Shown here in pieces: positions 7,004-13,306 of a DNA stretch of 13,306 nt. The notes under the pieces were generated by a model. That model ran no database searches, was not told the DNA's origin, and saw only the letters and a program-made list of their open reading frames with translations. Every line of letters starts with the position of its first letter. Position 1 is the first letter of the stretch. The DNA lies in the NCBI GenBank assembly GCA_946477505.1, contig CAMKYP010000062.1, forward strand, positions 1 to 13,306, in the 5' to 3' direction. A program made the position numbers and the translations under genes. The stretch comes from an uncultured Dechloromonas sp. Its GTDB lineage: Bacteria > Pseudomonadota > Gammaproteobacteria > Burkholderiales > Rhodocyclaceae.

Positions 7004-8035
7004 ATGTTGATCCTCGGCATCGAATCCTCCTGCGACGAAACCGGCATTGCGCTGTATGACAGCGAAGCCGGTCTTCTTTCCCATGCCCTGCACTCCCAGG
7101 TGGCGATGCACGCCGAATACGGCGGCGTCGTACCAGAACTGGCCTCGCGCGACCATATACGACGTGTCGTACCCTTGCTGCGGGAAGCGCTCGGGCGGGC
7201 CGGCAAGCGTTTTGACGATATCGATGCCGTGGCCTACACGCGGGGGCCGGGTCTGGCCGGTGCGCTGCTAGTCGGTTGCGCCTTTGCGGAAGCGGTGGCG
7301 TTGGCTATCGACAAGCCGACCATTCCCGTGCATCACCTAGAAGGCCATCTGCTGTCGCCCTTGCTGTCCAGCGATCCGCCGACCTTTCCCTTCGTCGCCC
7401 TGCTCGTTTCCGGCGGTCATACGCAATTGATGAAGGTGACCGGCGTCGGCGAATACGAACTGCTAGGTGAAACGCTGGACGACGCCGCTGGCGAGGCCTT
7501 CGACAAGAGCGCCAAATTGCTCGGTCTGCCTTATCCCGGTGGTGCCTTGCTGTCGAAACTGGCCGAAAGGGGTACGCCGGGGGTTTATGAATTGCCGCGC
7601 CCGATGCTGCATTCCGGTGATCTCAGCTTCAGTTTTTCTGGCCTGAAGACAGCCGTGCTGACGCTGGTCCGTGAACAGGGCGAGGATTTGAGTGAAACCT
7701 TCAAGGCCGATGCGGCACGCGCTTTCCAGGAAGCCATCGTCGAAGTGCTGGTCAAGAAGTCGCTGAAGGCGATGAAGCAGACCGGCCTCAAGCAACTGGT
7801 CGTGGCCGGCGGCGTCGGCGCCAACAAGCAGTTGCGGGCTACGCTCAACGACGAGGCGCAGCGTAAGCGCTTTCGCGTCTATTATCCGGAGCTGGAATTC
7901 TGCACCGACAACGGCGCCATGATCGCCCTGGCCGGCTGCCTGCGCCTGCAGTCCGGAACCCCGGCCAAGCCGGCCGGCGACTTTTCGGTCCAGCCGCGCT
8001 GGCCGCTGATGGAGATGTCGCTGCCAGTCGTTTGA
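7004..8035 (+). CDS. tsaD: tRNA N6-adenosine threonylcarbamoyltransferase TsaD
   Basis: The 343-residue protein of the Kae1/TsaD family transfers the threonylcarbamoyl group from TC-AMP to A37 of tRNAs reading ANN codons. In bacteria it works with TsaB and TsaE. Its start MLILGIESSCDETGIALYD is the family signature. Metal ligands H111 and H115 lie in VHHLEGH, and D302 lies in CTDNGAM. SGGHTQL (137-143), SFSGLKTAV (210-218) and VAGGVGANKQLR (267-278) form the nucleotide-binding ASKHA core. The ATG at 7004 gives the normal family start. The open frame extends 21 codons upstream, but without family similarity. No Shine-Dalgarno sequence is visible. It diverges from rpsU across 137 bp, a classical arrangement. 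Its product acts on tRNA-Ile among others. Confidence 0.97.
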   Translation: MLILGIESSCDETGIALYDSEAGLLSHALHSQVAMHAEYGGVVPELASRDHIRRVVPLLREALGRAGKRFDDIDAVAYTRGPGLAGALLVGCAFAEAVALAIDKPTIPVHHLEGHLLSPLLSSDPPTFPFVALLVSGGHTQLMKVTGVGEYELLGETLDDAAGEAFDKSAKLLGLPYPGGALLSKLAERGTPGVYELPRPMLHSGDLSFSFSGLKTAVLTLVREQGEDLSETFKADAARAFQEAIVEVLVKKSLKAMKQTGLKQLVVAGGVGANKQLRATLNDEAQRKRFRVYYPELEFCTDNGAMIALAGCLRLQSGTPAKPAGDFSVQPRWPLMEMSLPVV

Positions 8036-8057
8036 TCGGGATTCCGGAAGCAGGTGT

Positions 8058-8089
8058 CTTTTCAGTTTCCCGATTGGAGCACTGAAAGG
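8058..8089. repeat. Inverted repeat after tsaD
   Basis: CTTTTCAGT (8058-8066) pairs with ACTGAAAGG (8081-8089) over 9 bp with one G-U, around a 14-nt loop. No T-run follows, so it is more likely an mRNA 3'-end protecting hairpin or a protein site than a terminator by itself. Confidence 0.4.
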
Positions 8090-8110
8090 GTAGTGCCCTC
8101 GATGCTGCGG

Positions 8111-8134
8111 GTGGTGCGTGTTACGCCTTTTTTT
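8111..8134 (+). terminator. Possible terminator of tsaD
   Basis: A short stem GCGT-GTT-ACGC (8116-8126) is followed by C and seven T residues (8128-8134). The stem is weak, but the long T-run and the position about 80 bp after tsaD and before the next operon support a terminator. Confidence 0.4.
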
Positions 8135-8338
8135 GCAAGTAAGCTCCGTTTCTGATTTTTCCTGACAGTCGCTCAGTTAACTATTCCTCTGGAATGCTTG
8201 TCTCGTTAAGTTTGTCGTCATAAAGTTGCCTCACTTTCGCAGCGATGTCCTGACTGCATTGAGCAGACAGCTAAGTTTGCGAAATGACTTGGCGGTAGGT
8301 TGCCGCCAGGTCGTTCTCTTGCTAGGAGGTAAGGCAGC
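8135..8338 (+). promoter_or_regulatory. Structured leader/control region of the pspA-yqiJ-yqiK-like operon
   Basis: No gene. The region contains a 50-bp nested dyad (8235-8284), a second stem TGGCGG/CCGCCA (8290-8295 with 8303-8308) and a strong ribosome binding site AGGAGGT (8324-8330) 8 nt before the ATG. No sigma-70 promoter stands out. TTGTCT at 8198 and CATAAA at 8219 are only 15 bp apart. A sigma-54-like TGGC/TTGC pair at 8290-8303 has the wrong spacing by one base. Confidence 0.45.
8235..8284. repeat. 50-bp nested dyad upstream of the PspA-family gene
   Basis: TTTCGCA (8235-8241) mirrors TGCGAAA (8278-8284). Within it, CTG-A-CTGC (8250-8257) mirrors GCAG-A-CAG (8263-8270). Both pairs share nearly the same centre, around 8260, with a 5-nt core ATTGA. 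The symmetric spacing suits a dimeric regulator with two contact zones, or a long RNA hairpin in the leader. Confidence 0.6.
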
Positions 8339-8995
8339 ATGACAGACAACATCGCAACACGTGTTTCTCGGATCGTTGCTGGAAGTGCCCATGCTCTGCT
8401 CGACAAGGCTGAATCCTTGGCTCCCGAGGCTGTCATGGCGCAAAGCATTCGGGAAATCGAGCAGGTCATTGACGAAGTGCGGACCGAGCTTGGCAAGGCC
8501 GAGGCTGGGAAACATTTGGTGAACGCACAAATCGCCCGGTTGAACGCTGAGTTTGATGAATTGGGTGCTAAGGTCAAATTTGCGCTTGGGCAGGGGCGGG
8601 ATGACTTGGCTGAGGCAGCGATTGGTCGGCAGACCGATATCGAGGACCTGCTGCCGGTGCTGCAAGGAACGCTCAAGGGGCATCAGGCGACGGCGGACGA
8701 ACTGGAAAGCTACGTCGTGGCCTTGAATGCCAAGCAGCGTGAGTTGACACAGGCGCTGCGGGATTTTGTCGAGTCGCGCCGTATCGAGGCGAGCGCTCCG
8801 GATGGCAGGCAGGCGGCCAGGGTAGCCAATGCCGAGCGGGCTTTTGGCGACGTGTTGATGCGCCAAGGAAGCGTTGAAATCTCCCTGGGTGCAGTCAGGC
8901 AGGATGCCGGAAAGCTACGCGAGCTAACCGAAATGCAGCGGCAGCACCGCATTGCGGAACGCTTGGCAGCAGCCAAGGCGGAACAAGCAAAATAA
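8339..8995 (+). CDS. PspA/IM30-family membrane-stress protein
   Basis: The 218-residue protein is almost entirely helical. Its beginning (RVSRIVAGSAHALLDKAESL, then MAQSIREIEQVIDEVRTEL) has the PspA/IM30 pattern of an amphipathic first helix followed by a long coiled-coil hairpin (about 25-150). Family members are peripheral inner-membrane proteins of the ESCRT-III superfamily that assemble into rings or rods and limit membrane leakage. It has the strong Shine-Dalgarno sequence AGGAGGT. It is the first gene of a three-gene operon, with 9 bp to the next gene. The neighbours, a YqiJ-type protein and a flotillin, place it in membrane maintenance rather than in the pspABC phage-shock operon, as no pspB or pspC is present. 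A specific gene symbol is not justified. Confidence 0.85.
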   Translation: MTDNIATRVSRIVAGSAHALLDKAESLAPEAVMAQSIREIEQVIDEVRTELGKAEAGKHLVNAQIARLNAEFDELGAKVKFALGQGRDDLAEAAIGRQTDIEDLLPVLQGTLKGHQATADELESYVVALNAKQRELTQALRDFVESRRIEASAPDGRQAARVANAERAFGDVLMRQGSVEISLGAVRQDAGKLRELTEMQRQHRIAERLAAAKAEQAK

Positions 8996-9004
8996 GGATC
9001 GGCG

Positions 9005-9628
9005 ATGATGACGGGCCTTTTTCTGGCACCCGAAGCGTGGCCGTTTGCATTGGCCCTGGTGCTGCTGATCGCGATAACGGTGATCGAAGGAACCGCGCAA
9101 TTGTTCGGTTTCCAGGTGCTGGGATGGCAGATGGAAATCGACAGTGCTGCCTGGGGGGACGCCTGGCTTGGTTGGTTGCACCTCGGCAAGGTGCCGCTGC
9201 TGATCTTGCTGTTGCTTCTGCTGACATCGTTTTCGCTGGTTGGCTATGTGTTGCTTGCGATGGCATGGGGCTTGTTCGGCGTTTACCCGCCAGCATGGGT
9301 GTCGGTACCTTGTGCCTTGTTTGTCGCATTGCCCATGGCGAGCTCTGGTGGCAGGGCTATCGCGCGCTGGATACCGCGCGATGAAAGCTCCGCCGTGCCA
9401 CTTGAAACCTTGGTCGGACGGATTGCCGTGGTGATCAACGGTACGGCGCGTGTTGGATTTCCCGCTCAAGCCAGGGTGCGCCACGAAGCAGGGCAGGTTT
9501 TTTATATTCACATCGAGCCGGATTCAGCCGGCATTGAATTTCAGACAGGGGATTCGGTTCTGCTGGTCAGGCAAATTTCTGGTTCGCGTTTCCAGGCGAT
9601 TGCCAACCCACGTCCTGATCTGCTCTGA
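9005..9628 (+). CDS. yqiJ: YqiJ-type inner-membrane protein with C-terminal OB fold
   Basis: The 207-residue protein has membrane helices at about 12-34, 62-84 and 96-113, and then a soluble tail (about 130-205) of beta-strand character (LVGRIAVVINGTARVGFPAQ, FQTGDSVLLVRQISGSRFQ) typical of NfeD/YqiJ-like OB folds. In E. coli yqiJ precedes the flotillin gene yqiK, and NfeD-like proteins are the usual genetic partners of flotillins and thought to act with them in membrane microdomains. The same order is seen here, with 27 bp to the flotillin ATG. A ribosome binding site AAGGA lies before the first of two adjacent ATG codons. The family assignment rests on architecture and position; the exact biochemical role is not known. 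Confidence 0.8.
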   Translation: MMTGLFLAPEAWPFALALVLLIAITVIEGTAQLFGFQVLGWQMEIDSAAWGDAWLGWLHLGKVPLLILLLLLLTSFSLVGYVLLAMAWGLFGVYPPAWVSVPCALFVALPMASSGGRAIARWIPRDESSAVPLETLVGRIAVVINGTARVGFPAQARVRHEAGQVFYIHIEPDSAGIEFQTGDSVLLVRQISGSRFQAIANPRPDLL

Positions 9629-9655
9629 AACATACAAAAGGGAGTGTTCAAAAAT

Positions 9656-11347
9656 ATGGATCAATTGATGATCGTGGCCGCGATGGCGGCCATCCTGCTG
9701 ATTGGCTTACTGGCAATCGGCTTTGTCTTTTCACGGCTGTATCGCCGCTCTTCGAAGGAGTTGGGGTTTGTGCGGACAGGCCTGGGCGGGCAAAAAGTCG
9801 TGATGGACGGCGGTGCCATCGTGCTTCCGATTTTCCATGAGTGCGTGAATATCAATATGAACACGCTGAAACTGGAGGTGGCGAGGGCCGGGGCGGACAG
9901 CCTGATCACGCTCGATCGTTTGCGGGTCGACGCGGTGGCTGCGTTCTTCGTTCGCGTCATACCAAGTGTCGAAGGTGTCGCCAACGCCGCGCAGACCCTG
10001 GGGCAGCGCACCATGCACCCCGATTCGCTGAAGGAACTGGTTGAGGACAAGTTCGTCGATGCGCTGCGTGCGGCTGCCGTATCGATGAGCATGCATCAGT
10101 TGCTGGACAAGCGGGCTGATTTTATCCAGGCGGTGCAAAACGCCGTTTCGGAAGATTTGTTGAAAAATGGTCTGGAACTGGAGTCGGTCAGCCTGACCCG
10201 GCTGGATCAAACGCCGATCAAGTTTTTCGATGCACAAAATGCTTTCGATGCGGAGGGTTTGACCAAGCTCACGCAGCAGACACAACAGCGGGCGAAAGAG
10301 CGCAACGAGATCGAACAGGACACCGCGGTCGCCATCGCCCAGAAGAACTTCGAGGCAACCCAGCTCAAGCTGACCATTGAAAAGGATCAGACCTTTGCTA
10401 CCTTGCATCAGCAGCAGGAAGTGTCCACCCGCCAGGCGCAGCAGGCTGCCGAGGTAGCGGCGATAACCGCACAGCGCGAGAGAGAAGCGCAGCAGGCAAA
10501 GATCGAAGCCGAGCGTCTGGTGCAGGAGGCCGAGGTCGAAAAAAATCGCGCCATCCGCCAACGGCAGATTGAGGCGGACCGGGAAGTGCAGGTCGCCAAG
10601 ATTGACCAGGAAAAGCGCACAACCTTGGCTGATCAGGAAAAGCTGATTTCCATTGCCGAAAAATCCAAGGCGCAATCGGAGGCCGAAAAACAGGCCAACG
10701 AGGCGCGAGCCCTGGCCGCGCGAGCCGAGGAGCAGGTCAAGACGGCACGCGATGTGGCGGTCGCCGAGCGTGAAAAACAGATCGCGCTCGTGCTTGCCGA
10801 CCAGGAGGCGCAGGAGCAGGCGATTGGTATCCGCATTTCAGCCGAGGCTGAAAAGGATGCGGCAATCAATCAGGCGGAGGCCACGAAAATTCGGGCCGAG
10901 GCTCAGCAAATACAGTTCAGCGTCGAGGCCAAGGGGATCGAGATGCGGAATGCGGCTTTGAATACCTTGGCGGCGGAGCAAATTGCGCTGCAGATCAAGC
11001 TGAAACTGTTCGAGGCCTTGCCTGCGATCATCGAAGCTTCGGTCAAGCCCATCGAGAAAATTGACGGCATCAAAATCGTTCAGGTGGATGGCCTGGGCTT
11101 GGGTGGGAGTGCCTCTGGTAGCACCGGGGCGGTTGCGGGAAGCGGAAATCTTGCGGAGCAAGCTGTGGCAGCGGCGCTTTCATACCGGGCGCAGCAGCCC
11201 TTGCTGGATGCCGTACTCAGTGAAATTGGCATGAAAGGCGGTGACCTGAATGGCCTGGTCGACGGTGTGCGGGCTGAAGTGAGCGGAGCGCGGAATCCAT
11301 TGGTAGGCGCAGTGGACGTGCAGGAAGCCTCATCACCGAACGTCTAG
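9656..11347 (+). CDS. yqiK: YqiK-type flotillin
   Basis: The 563-residue protein closely follows the E. coli YqiK pattern. It has an N-terminal membrane helix (about 5-25) and RLYRRSSKELGFVRTGLGGQ leading into the SPFH/band-7 domain (about 30-210; AFFVRVIPSVEGVANAAQTL, LVEDKFVDALRAAA). A long Ala/Glu/Gln-rich coiled coil (about 215-440) follows, and then the conserved end with IDGIKIVQVDGLG and AALSYRAQQPLLDAVLSEIG. Flotillins form oligomeric scaffolds on membranes. I use ATG at 9656 because its protein start fits the family. A GTG at 9644 is in frame, but it overlaps the GGGAG ribosome binding site. It is the last gene of the operon and is followed by a strong terminator. Confidence 0.93.
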   Translation: MDQLMIVAAMAAILLIGLLAIGFVFSRLYRRSSKELGFVRTGLGGQKVVMDGGAIVLPIFHECVNINMNTLKLEVARAGADSLITLDRLRVDAVAAFFVRVIPSVEGVANAAQTLGQRTMHPDSLKELVEDKFVDALRAAAVSMSMHQLLDKRADFIQAVQNAVSEDLLKNGLELESVSLTRLDQTPIKFFDAQNAFDAEGLTKLTQQTQQRAKERNEIEQDTAVAIAQKNFEATQLKLTIEKDQTFATLHQQQEVSTRQAQQAAEVAAITAQREREAQQAKIEAERLVQEAEVEKNRAIRQRQIEADREVQVAKIDQEKRTTLADQEKLISIAEKSKAQSEAEKQANEARALAARAEEQVKTARDVAVAEREKQIALVLADQEAQEQAIGIRISAEAEKDAAINQAEATKIRAEAQQIQFSVEAKGIEMRNAALNTLAAEQIALQIKLKLFEALPAIIEASVKPIEKIDGIKIVQVDGLGLGGSASGSTGAVAGSGNLAEQAVAAALSYRAQQPLLDAVLSEIGMKGGDLNGLVDGVRAEVSGARNPLVGAVDVQEASSPNV

Positions 11348-11353
11348 CCGGAC

Positions 11354-11404
11354 CGCGAGCGGTGCCAGGCATTCCTGCGCGGAACCGCTCGCGTTGGTGT
11401 TTTG
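11354..11404 (+). terminator. Strong terminator of the flotillin operon
   Basis: CGCGAGCGGT (11354-11363) pairs perfectly with ACCGCTCGCG (11384-11393) around a 20-nt loop, followed by TTGGTGTTTT. It fills the 58-bp gap between the converging yqiK-like and DUF4166 genes. The minus-strand reading has the stem but no T-run, so leftward-moving transcripts may be ended less well. Confidence 0.8.
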
Positions 11405-11405
11405 C

Positions 11406-12014
11406 TTACGAGGATGGATACGCGTCGTCTCGGGCGCTTGCAAGTTGGCAGGCCTCGAATTCGCCGCTGTAGCGAAACAGTTCGCCGAATAGCGGGTGCT
11501 TCAGGCGGAAATCCATGGCGAAGCGCGTCTCGTCCAGCGCTTGTTCGACAATGGTCGTATGGCCGAGGGCCAGCCATTCGGGAATCGGCAGGCGCCAGCG
11601 GCCCAGCCGGGCGACGAAGTGTACGCCGCGATAGTGCAGGCGGTCGGCCACGACGTAGGGTTGCATCTGCAGGCCGAGTACCGGATTGACGTATTCGATC
11701 AGCGTATTGTTTTCGGCTGTTTCCCAGATGCTGTCGAAGCGCAGCGTTTCACCGTCTGGGAAACGGATTTGCCGTTGCCAGTATTGCCGCGTGCCGGAAA
11801 CGCGCTTGTCCACCACGGTGGCTACTCCCCGGCCGGCGCGCGGCACGAGGGCGCCGAAGCGGTGCAGCAGGCGCAGCCAGGGGCGCATCCAGCCGGGAAA
11901 GGCGATGTCCAGATGGCCAGTATCGCGTGTCGTGCCATGCTGATAGTGGGCGCGCAGGGCGGGCGGCAGCTTGTTCCAGTCGTTGCCGAGGGCGATTTGC
12001 AGCGGGCTGTTCAT
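11406..12014 (-). CDS. DUF4166-domain protein
   Basis: The 202-residue soluble protein starts MNSPLQIALGNDWNKLPPALRAHY and has the DUF4166 layout: HLDIAFPGWMRPWLRLLHRFG (about 34-54), W-Q-R-x-I-RFPDG, GLQMQPYVVADRLHYRG, and a C-terminal RMDF-like end (RFAMDFRLKHPLFGELFRYSG). The family has no established biochemical role and is often found with, or fused to, NAD(P)-binding dehydrogenase domains. The frame is open far upstream, but the family start and the 1-base overlap with the DUF2269 stop (TGATG) fix the ATG at 12014. It is the last gene of a coupled three-gene unit. Confidence 0.8.
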   Translation of the reverse strand: MNSPLQIALGNDWNKLPPALRAHYQHGTTRDTGHLDIAFPGWMRPWLRLLHRFGALVPRAGRGVATVVDKRVSGTRQYWQRQIRFPDGETLRFDSIWETAENNTLIEYVNPVLGLQMQPYVVADRLHYRGVHFVARLGRWRLPIPEWLALGHTTIVEQALDETRFAMDFRLKHPLFGELFRYSGEFEACQLASARDDAYPSS

Positions 12015-12490
12015 CAGAATTCTCCGGGCAGGTGTTTGAAAACCATCAGGGCGACGACCAGCACCATGGCGCAGAAGGCGGGGACGCCCAGCCAGAACCA
12101 GGCGCGTGCCATGCGCCAATAGCTGGGCGGCAATTCGTGGCCGCCAGCCAGGGCCTGGCCGGCGAGGTCGCGCATGCGGATTTGTAGCCAGACTACGGGC
12201 AGCCAGCAGGCGCCAGCCAGAACGTAAAGGCCGAGGCTGACGGCGACCCAGGGTGTGCTCAGCGGCAGGCCCAACTGGTAGACCAGCCACAGCCCGCTGA
12301 GTGGTTGGAAGATGACGGTGGGCGTCGTGAACCACCAGTCGGCGAGCACGACATGGCGGTTGGTGACGGCGATATGGGCAAGCTGGCCGCTGCGGTCGGC
12401 CATCCATTTGTAGAAAGCGCTGCCCAGGCCAGTGCCGAACAGCAGCACCATGCTGAGAATGTGCAGGGTCTTGATCAGGGTGTAGCTCAT
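12014..12490 (-). CDS. DUF2269-family integral membrane protein
   Basis: The 158-residue protein has four predicted membrane helices: about 5-25 (LIKTLHILSMVLLFGTGLG), 52-72, 78-102 and 133-152. The early TLHILSMVLLFGTG stretch with its His, and the W-rich second half, are typical of DUF2269 predicted integral membrane proteins, whose function is unknown. Its ATG overlaps the stop of the upstream SDR gene by 4 bp (ATGA) and its stop overlaps the DUF4166 start by one base. The three products are therefore likely made together in fixed proportion. Confidence 0.85.
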   Translation of the reverse strand: MSYTLIKTLHILSMVLLFGTGLGSAFYKWMADRSGQLAHIAVTNRHVVLADWWFTTPTVIFQPLSGLWLVYQLGLPLSTPWVAVSLGLYVLAGACWLPVVWLQIRMRDLAGQALAGGHELPPSYWRMARAWFWLGVPAFCAMVLVVALMVFKHLPGEF

Positions 12491-13306
12491 GACAGGGCCT
12501 CCGAGGCGTTGGCAAAGAAGAGGTCGGGGGAGAAGGCCACCGGCGAGCGGCCGAGAAAGGCAGAAATGGGCGCCGGGTCCGCGTGGTAGCCGGTGAGCAG
12601 CATGCGCAGGTTGTCCGGCTGGAACAGCGGGTGGATCTGCCCAAGCAGGCGGAAGGAAGCGCCCGCCACCGAGGGCGGGATTTTCAGCAGCCGGGTCGGT
12701 CCCAGGCCTTGCGCGGCGCGCATCCGGGCCAGCCAGTCGGCGAAGCTGACGGTTTCGTTGCCGACGATATCGAGTGTCTGGCCTGTGACGGGGTTCTCCA
12801 GGCAGCGCAGCACGCTGGCGGCAACGTCGGCAATGTGGACCGGCTGCAACATCTGCTTGCCGTCGCCGATGACCGGGATGAGCGGGAGGGTGGCAAGGCG
12901 GAGGAACAAGGTGCTGCTCGTCCCGCCCCGGCCGTAGACCAGCGAGAGGCGGAGCACGAAACCGTCGAGGTCGTGTTCCCGCAGGGCATCGTCGGCCGCC
13001 CGCTTGCTCAGGTGGTAGGCGGAGAATGCGCTGTGATCGGCGCCCAGTGCCGACATCTGGATCACCCGCCGGATGCCGGTTTCGGCGCAGGCGCGGAACA
13101 GCGCGGTCGGGGCATCGCGGTGCAGCGTGGCGAAACGCTGATGCCTCGTCTCGCCGATGATACCGACACTGTTGATCACGGCGTCGATACCGCGCAAGTA
13201 GGGGCGCCAGCCGGCGGGGGCGGTCATGCGCTGGAAATCACAGCCGGTACGGCGCGAGGCGGGAACGATGCGATGGCCGGCCTGCGTCAGCACGGCGGCG
13301 AGATTG
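12487..13306 (-). CDS. SDR-type NAD(P)-dependent epimerase/dehydratase, 5' end outside the window
   Basis: Coding runs to the window edge, so the N-terminus with the expected GxxGxxG nucleotide-binding loop is missing. The visible 272 residues begin NLAAVLTQAGHRIVPASRR, which is internal sequence after that loop. The body is an atypical/extended SDR of the NDUFA9-like kind: VINSVGIIGETRHQRF, IQMSALGAD, the catalytic YHLSK (YxxxK), FVLRLSLVYGRGG and MLQPVHIADVAASVLRCLENP. Family members bind NAD(P) and act as reductases, epimerases or assembly factors; the substrate here is unknown. It starts a coupled set with DUF2269 and DUF4166 proteins. A GTG at 13293 could be misread as the start, but it lies within the Rossmann fold. 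Confidence 0.88.
   Translation of the reverse strand, partial: NLAAVLTQAGHRIVPASRRTGCDFQRMTAPAGWRPYLRGIDAVINSVGIIGETRHQRFATLHRDAPTALFRACAETGIRRVIQMSALGADHSAFSAYHLSKRAADDALREHDLDGFVLRLSLVYGRGGTSSTLFLRLATLPLIPVIGDGKQMLQPVHIADVAASVLRCLENPVTGQTLDIVGNETVSFADWLARMRAAQGLGPTRLLKIPPSVAGASFRLLGQIHPLFQPDNLRMLLTGYHADPAPISAFLGRSPVAFSPDLFFANASEALS

Noticed and set aside
8290..8304. Sigma-54 promoter before the PspA-family gene
   Set aside because: TGGC and TTGC are present, but the distance between the GG and GC elements is one base too short. Sigma-54 promoters tolerate this poorly. The bases are better explained as the TGGCGG/CCGCCA stem.
9644..9655. GTG at 9644 as the flotillin start
   Set aside because: It overlaps the GGGAG ribosome binding site, and the protein start at ATG 9656 fits YqiK better.
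11406..12644. A 412-codon version of the DUF4166 gene
   Set aside because: The added N-terminal part is an out-of-frame shadow of the DUF2269 and SDR genes. The family start and the TGATG overlap place the start at 12014.

Overview
The window looks like chromosomal DNA of a betaproteobacterium, probably of the Rhodocyclales type (Dechloromonas/Azonexus/Thauera-like). The evidence is the GC-rich core genes, the order rpsU - yqeY - dnaG - rpoD - tRNA-Ile2(CAU) on one strand, and tsaD diverging from rpsU. The lineage is inferred from gene order and protein character, not from a search.

Region 1 (1 to about 2300) is accessory DNA, apparently one end of an integrated element. It holds an unassigned, structured stretch (1-447), a translationally coupled two-gene module on the minus strand (a ComEC-like metallo-beta-lactamase-fold protein followed by a four-helix membrane protein), a complete and divergent tRNA-Ile2(CAU) gene with its own terminator, and a 46-nt nested hairpin. 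The junction with the chromosome lies exactly in the anticodon loop of a second tRNA-Ile2(CAU) gene. Only the 5' 40 nt of that gene survive, 7 bp after the rpoD stop codon. The simplest reading is that an element inserted into the host tRNA-Ile2 gene and brought a full replacement tRNA, which sits downstream of the same rpoD transcript. No integrase is visible, so the rest of the element should lie to the left of the window.

Region 2 (2347-6866, minus strand) is the macromolecular synthesis operon: rpsU (ribosomal protein S21), a GatB/YqeY-domain protein, dnaG (primase) and rpoD (primary sigma factor). A terminator/attenuator hairpin follows rpsU. A good sigma-70 promoter upstream of rpsU lies back to back with the start region of tsaD (7004-8035, plus strand), which encodes the t6A37 tRNA-modification enzyme and may be leaderless.

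Region 3 (8036-11405, plus strand) is a membrane-stress operon: a PspA/IM30-family protein, a YqiJ-type membrane protein with an OB-fold tail, and a YqiK-type flotillin, closed by a strong terminator. Its leader contains a 50-bp nested dyad and a second stem-loop just before a strong ribosome binding site.

Region 4 (11406-13306, minus strand) is a tightly overlapping set: an SDR-type NAD(P)-dependent epimerase/dehydratase (cut by the window edge), a DUF2269 membrane protein and a DUF4166 protein. It converges on the flotillin operon.

The most interesting parts are the split tRNA-Ile2 with its element-borne substitute, the metallo-beta-lactamase plus four-helix membrane protein pair, and the unexplained dyad in front of the pspA-like gene.
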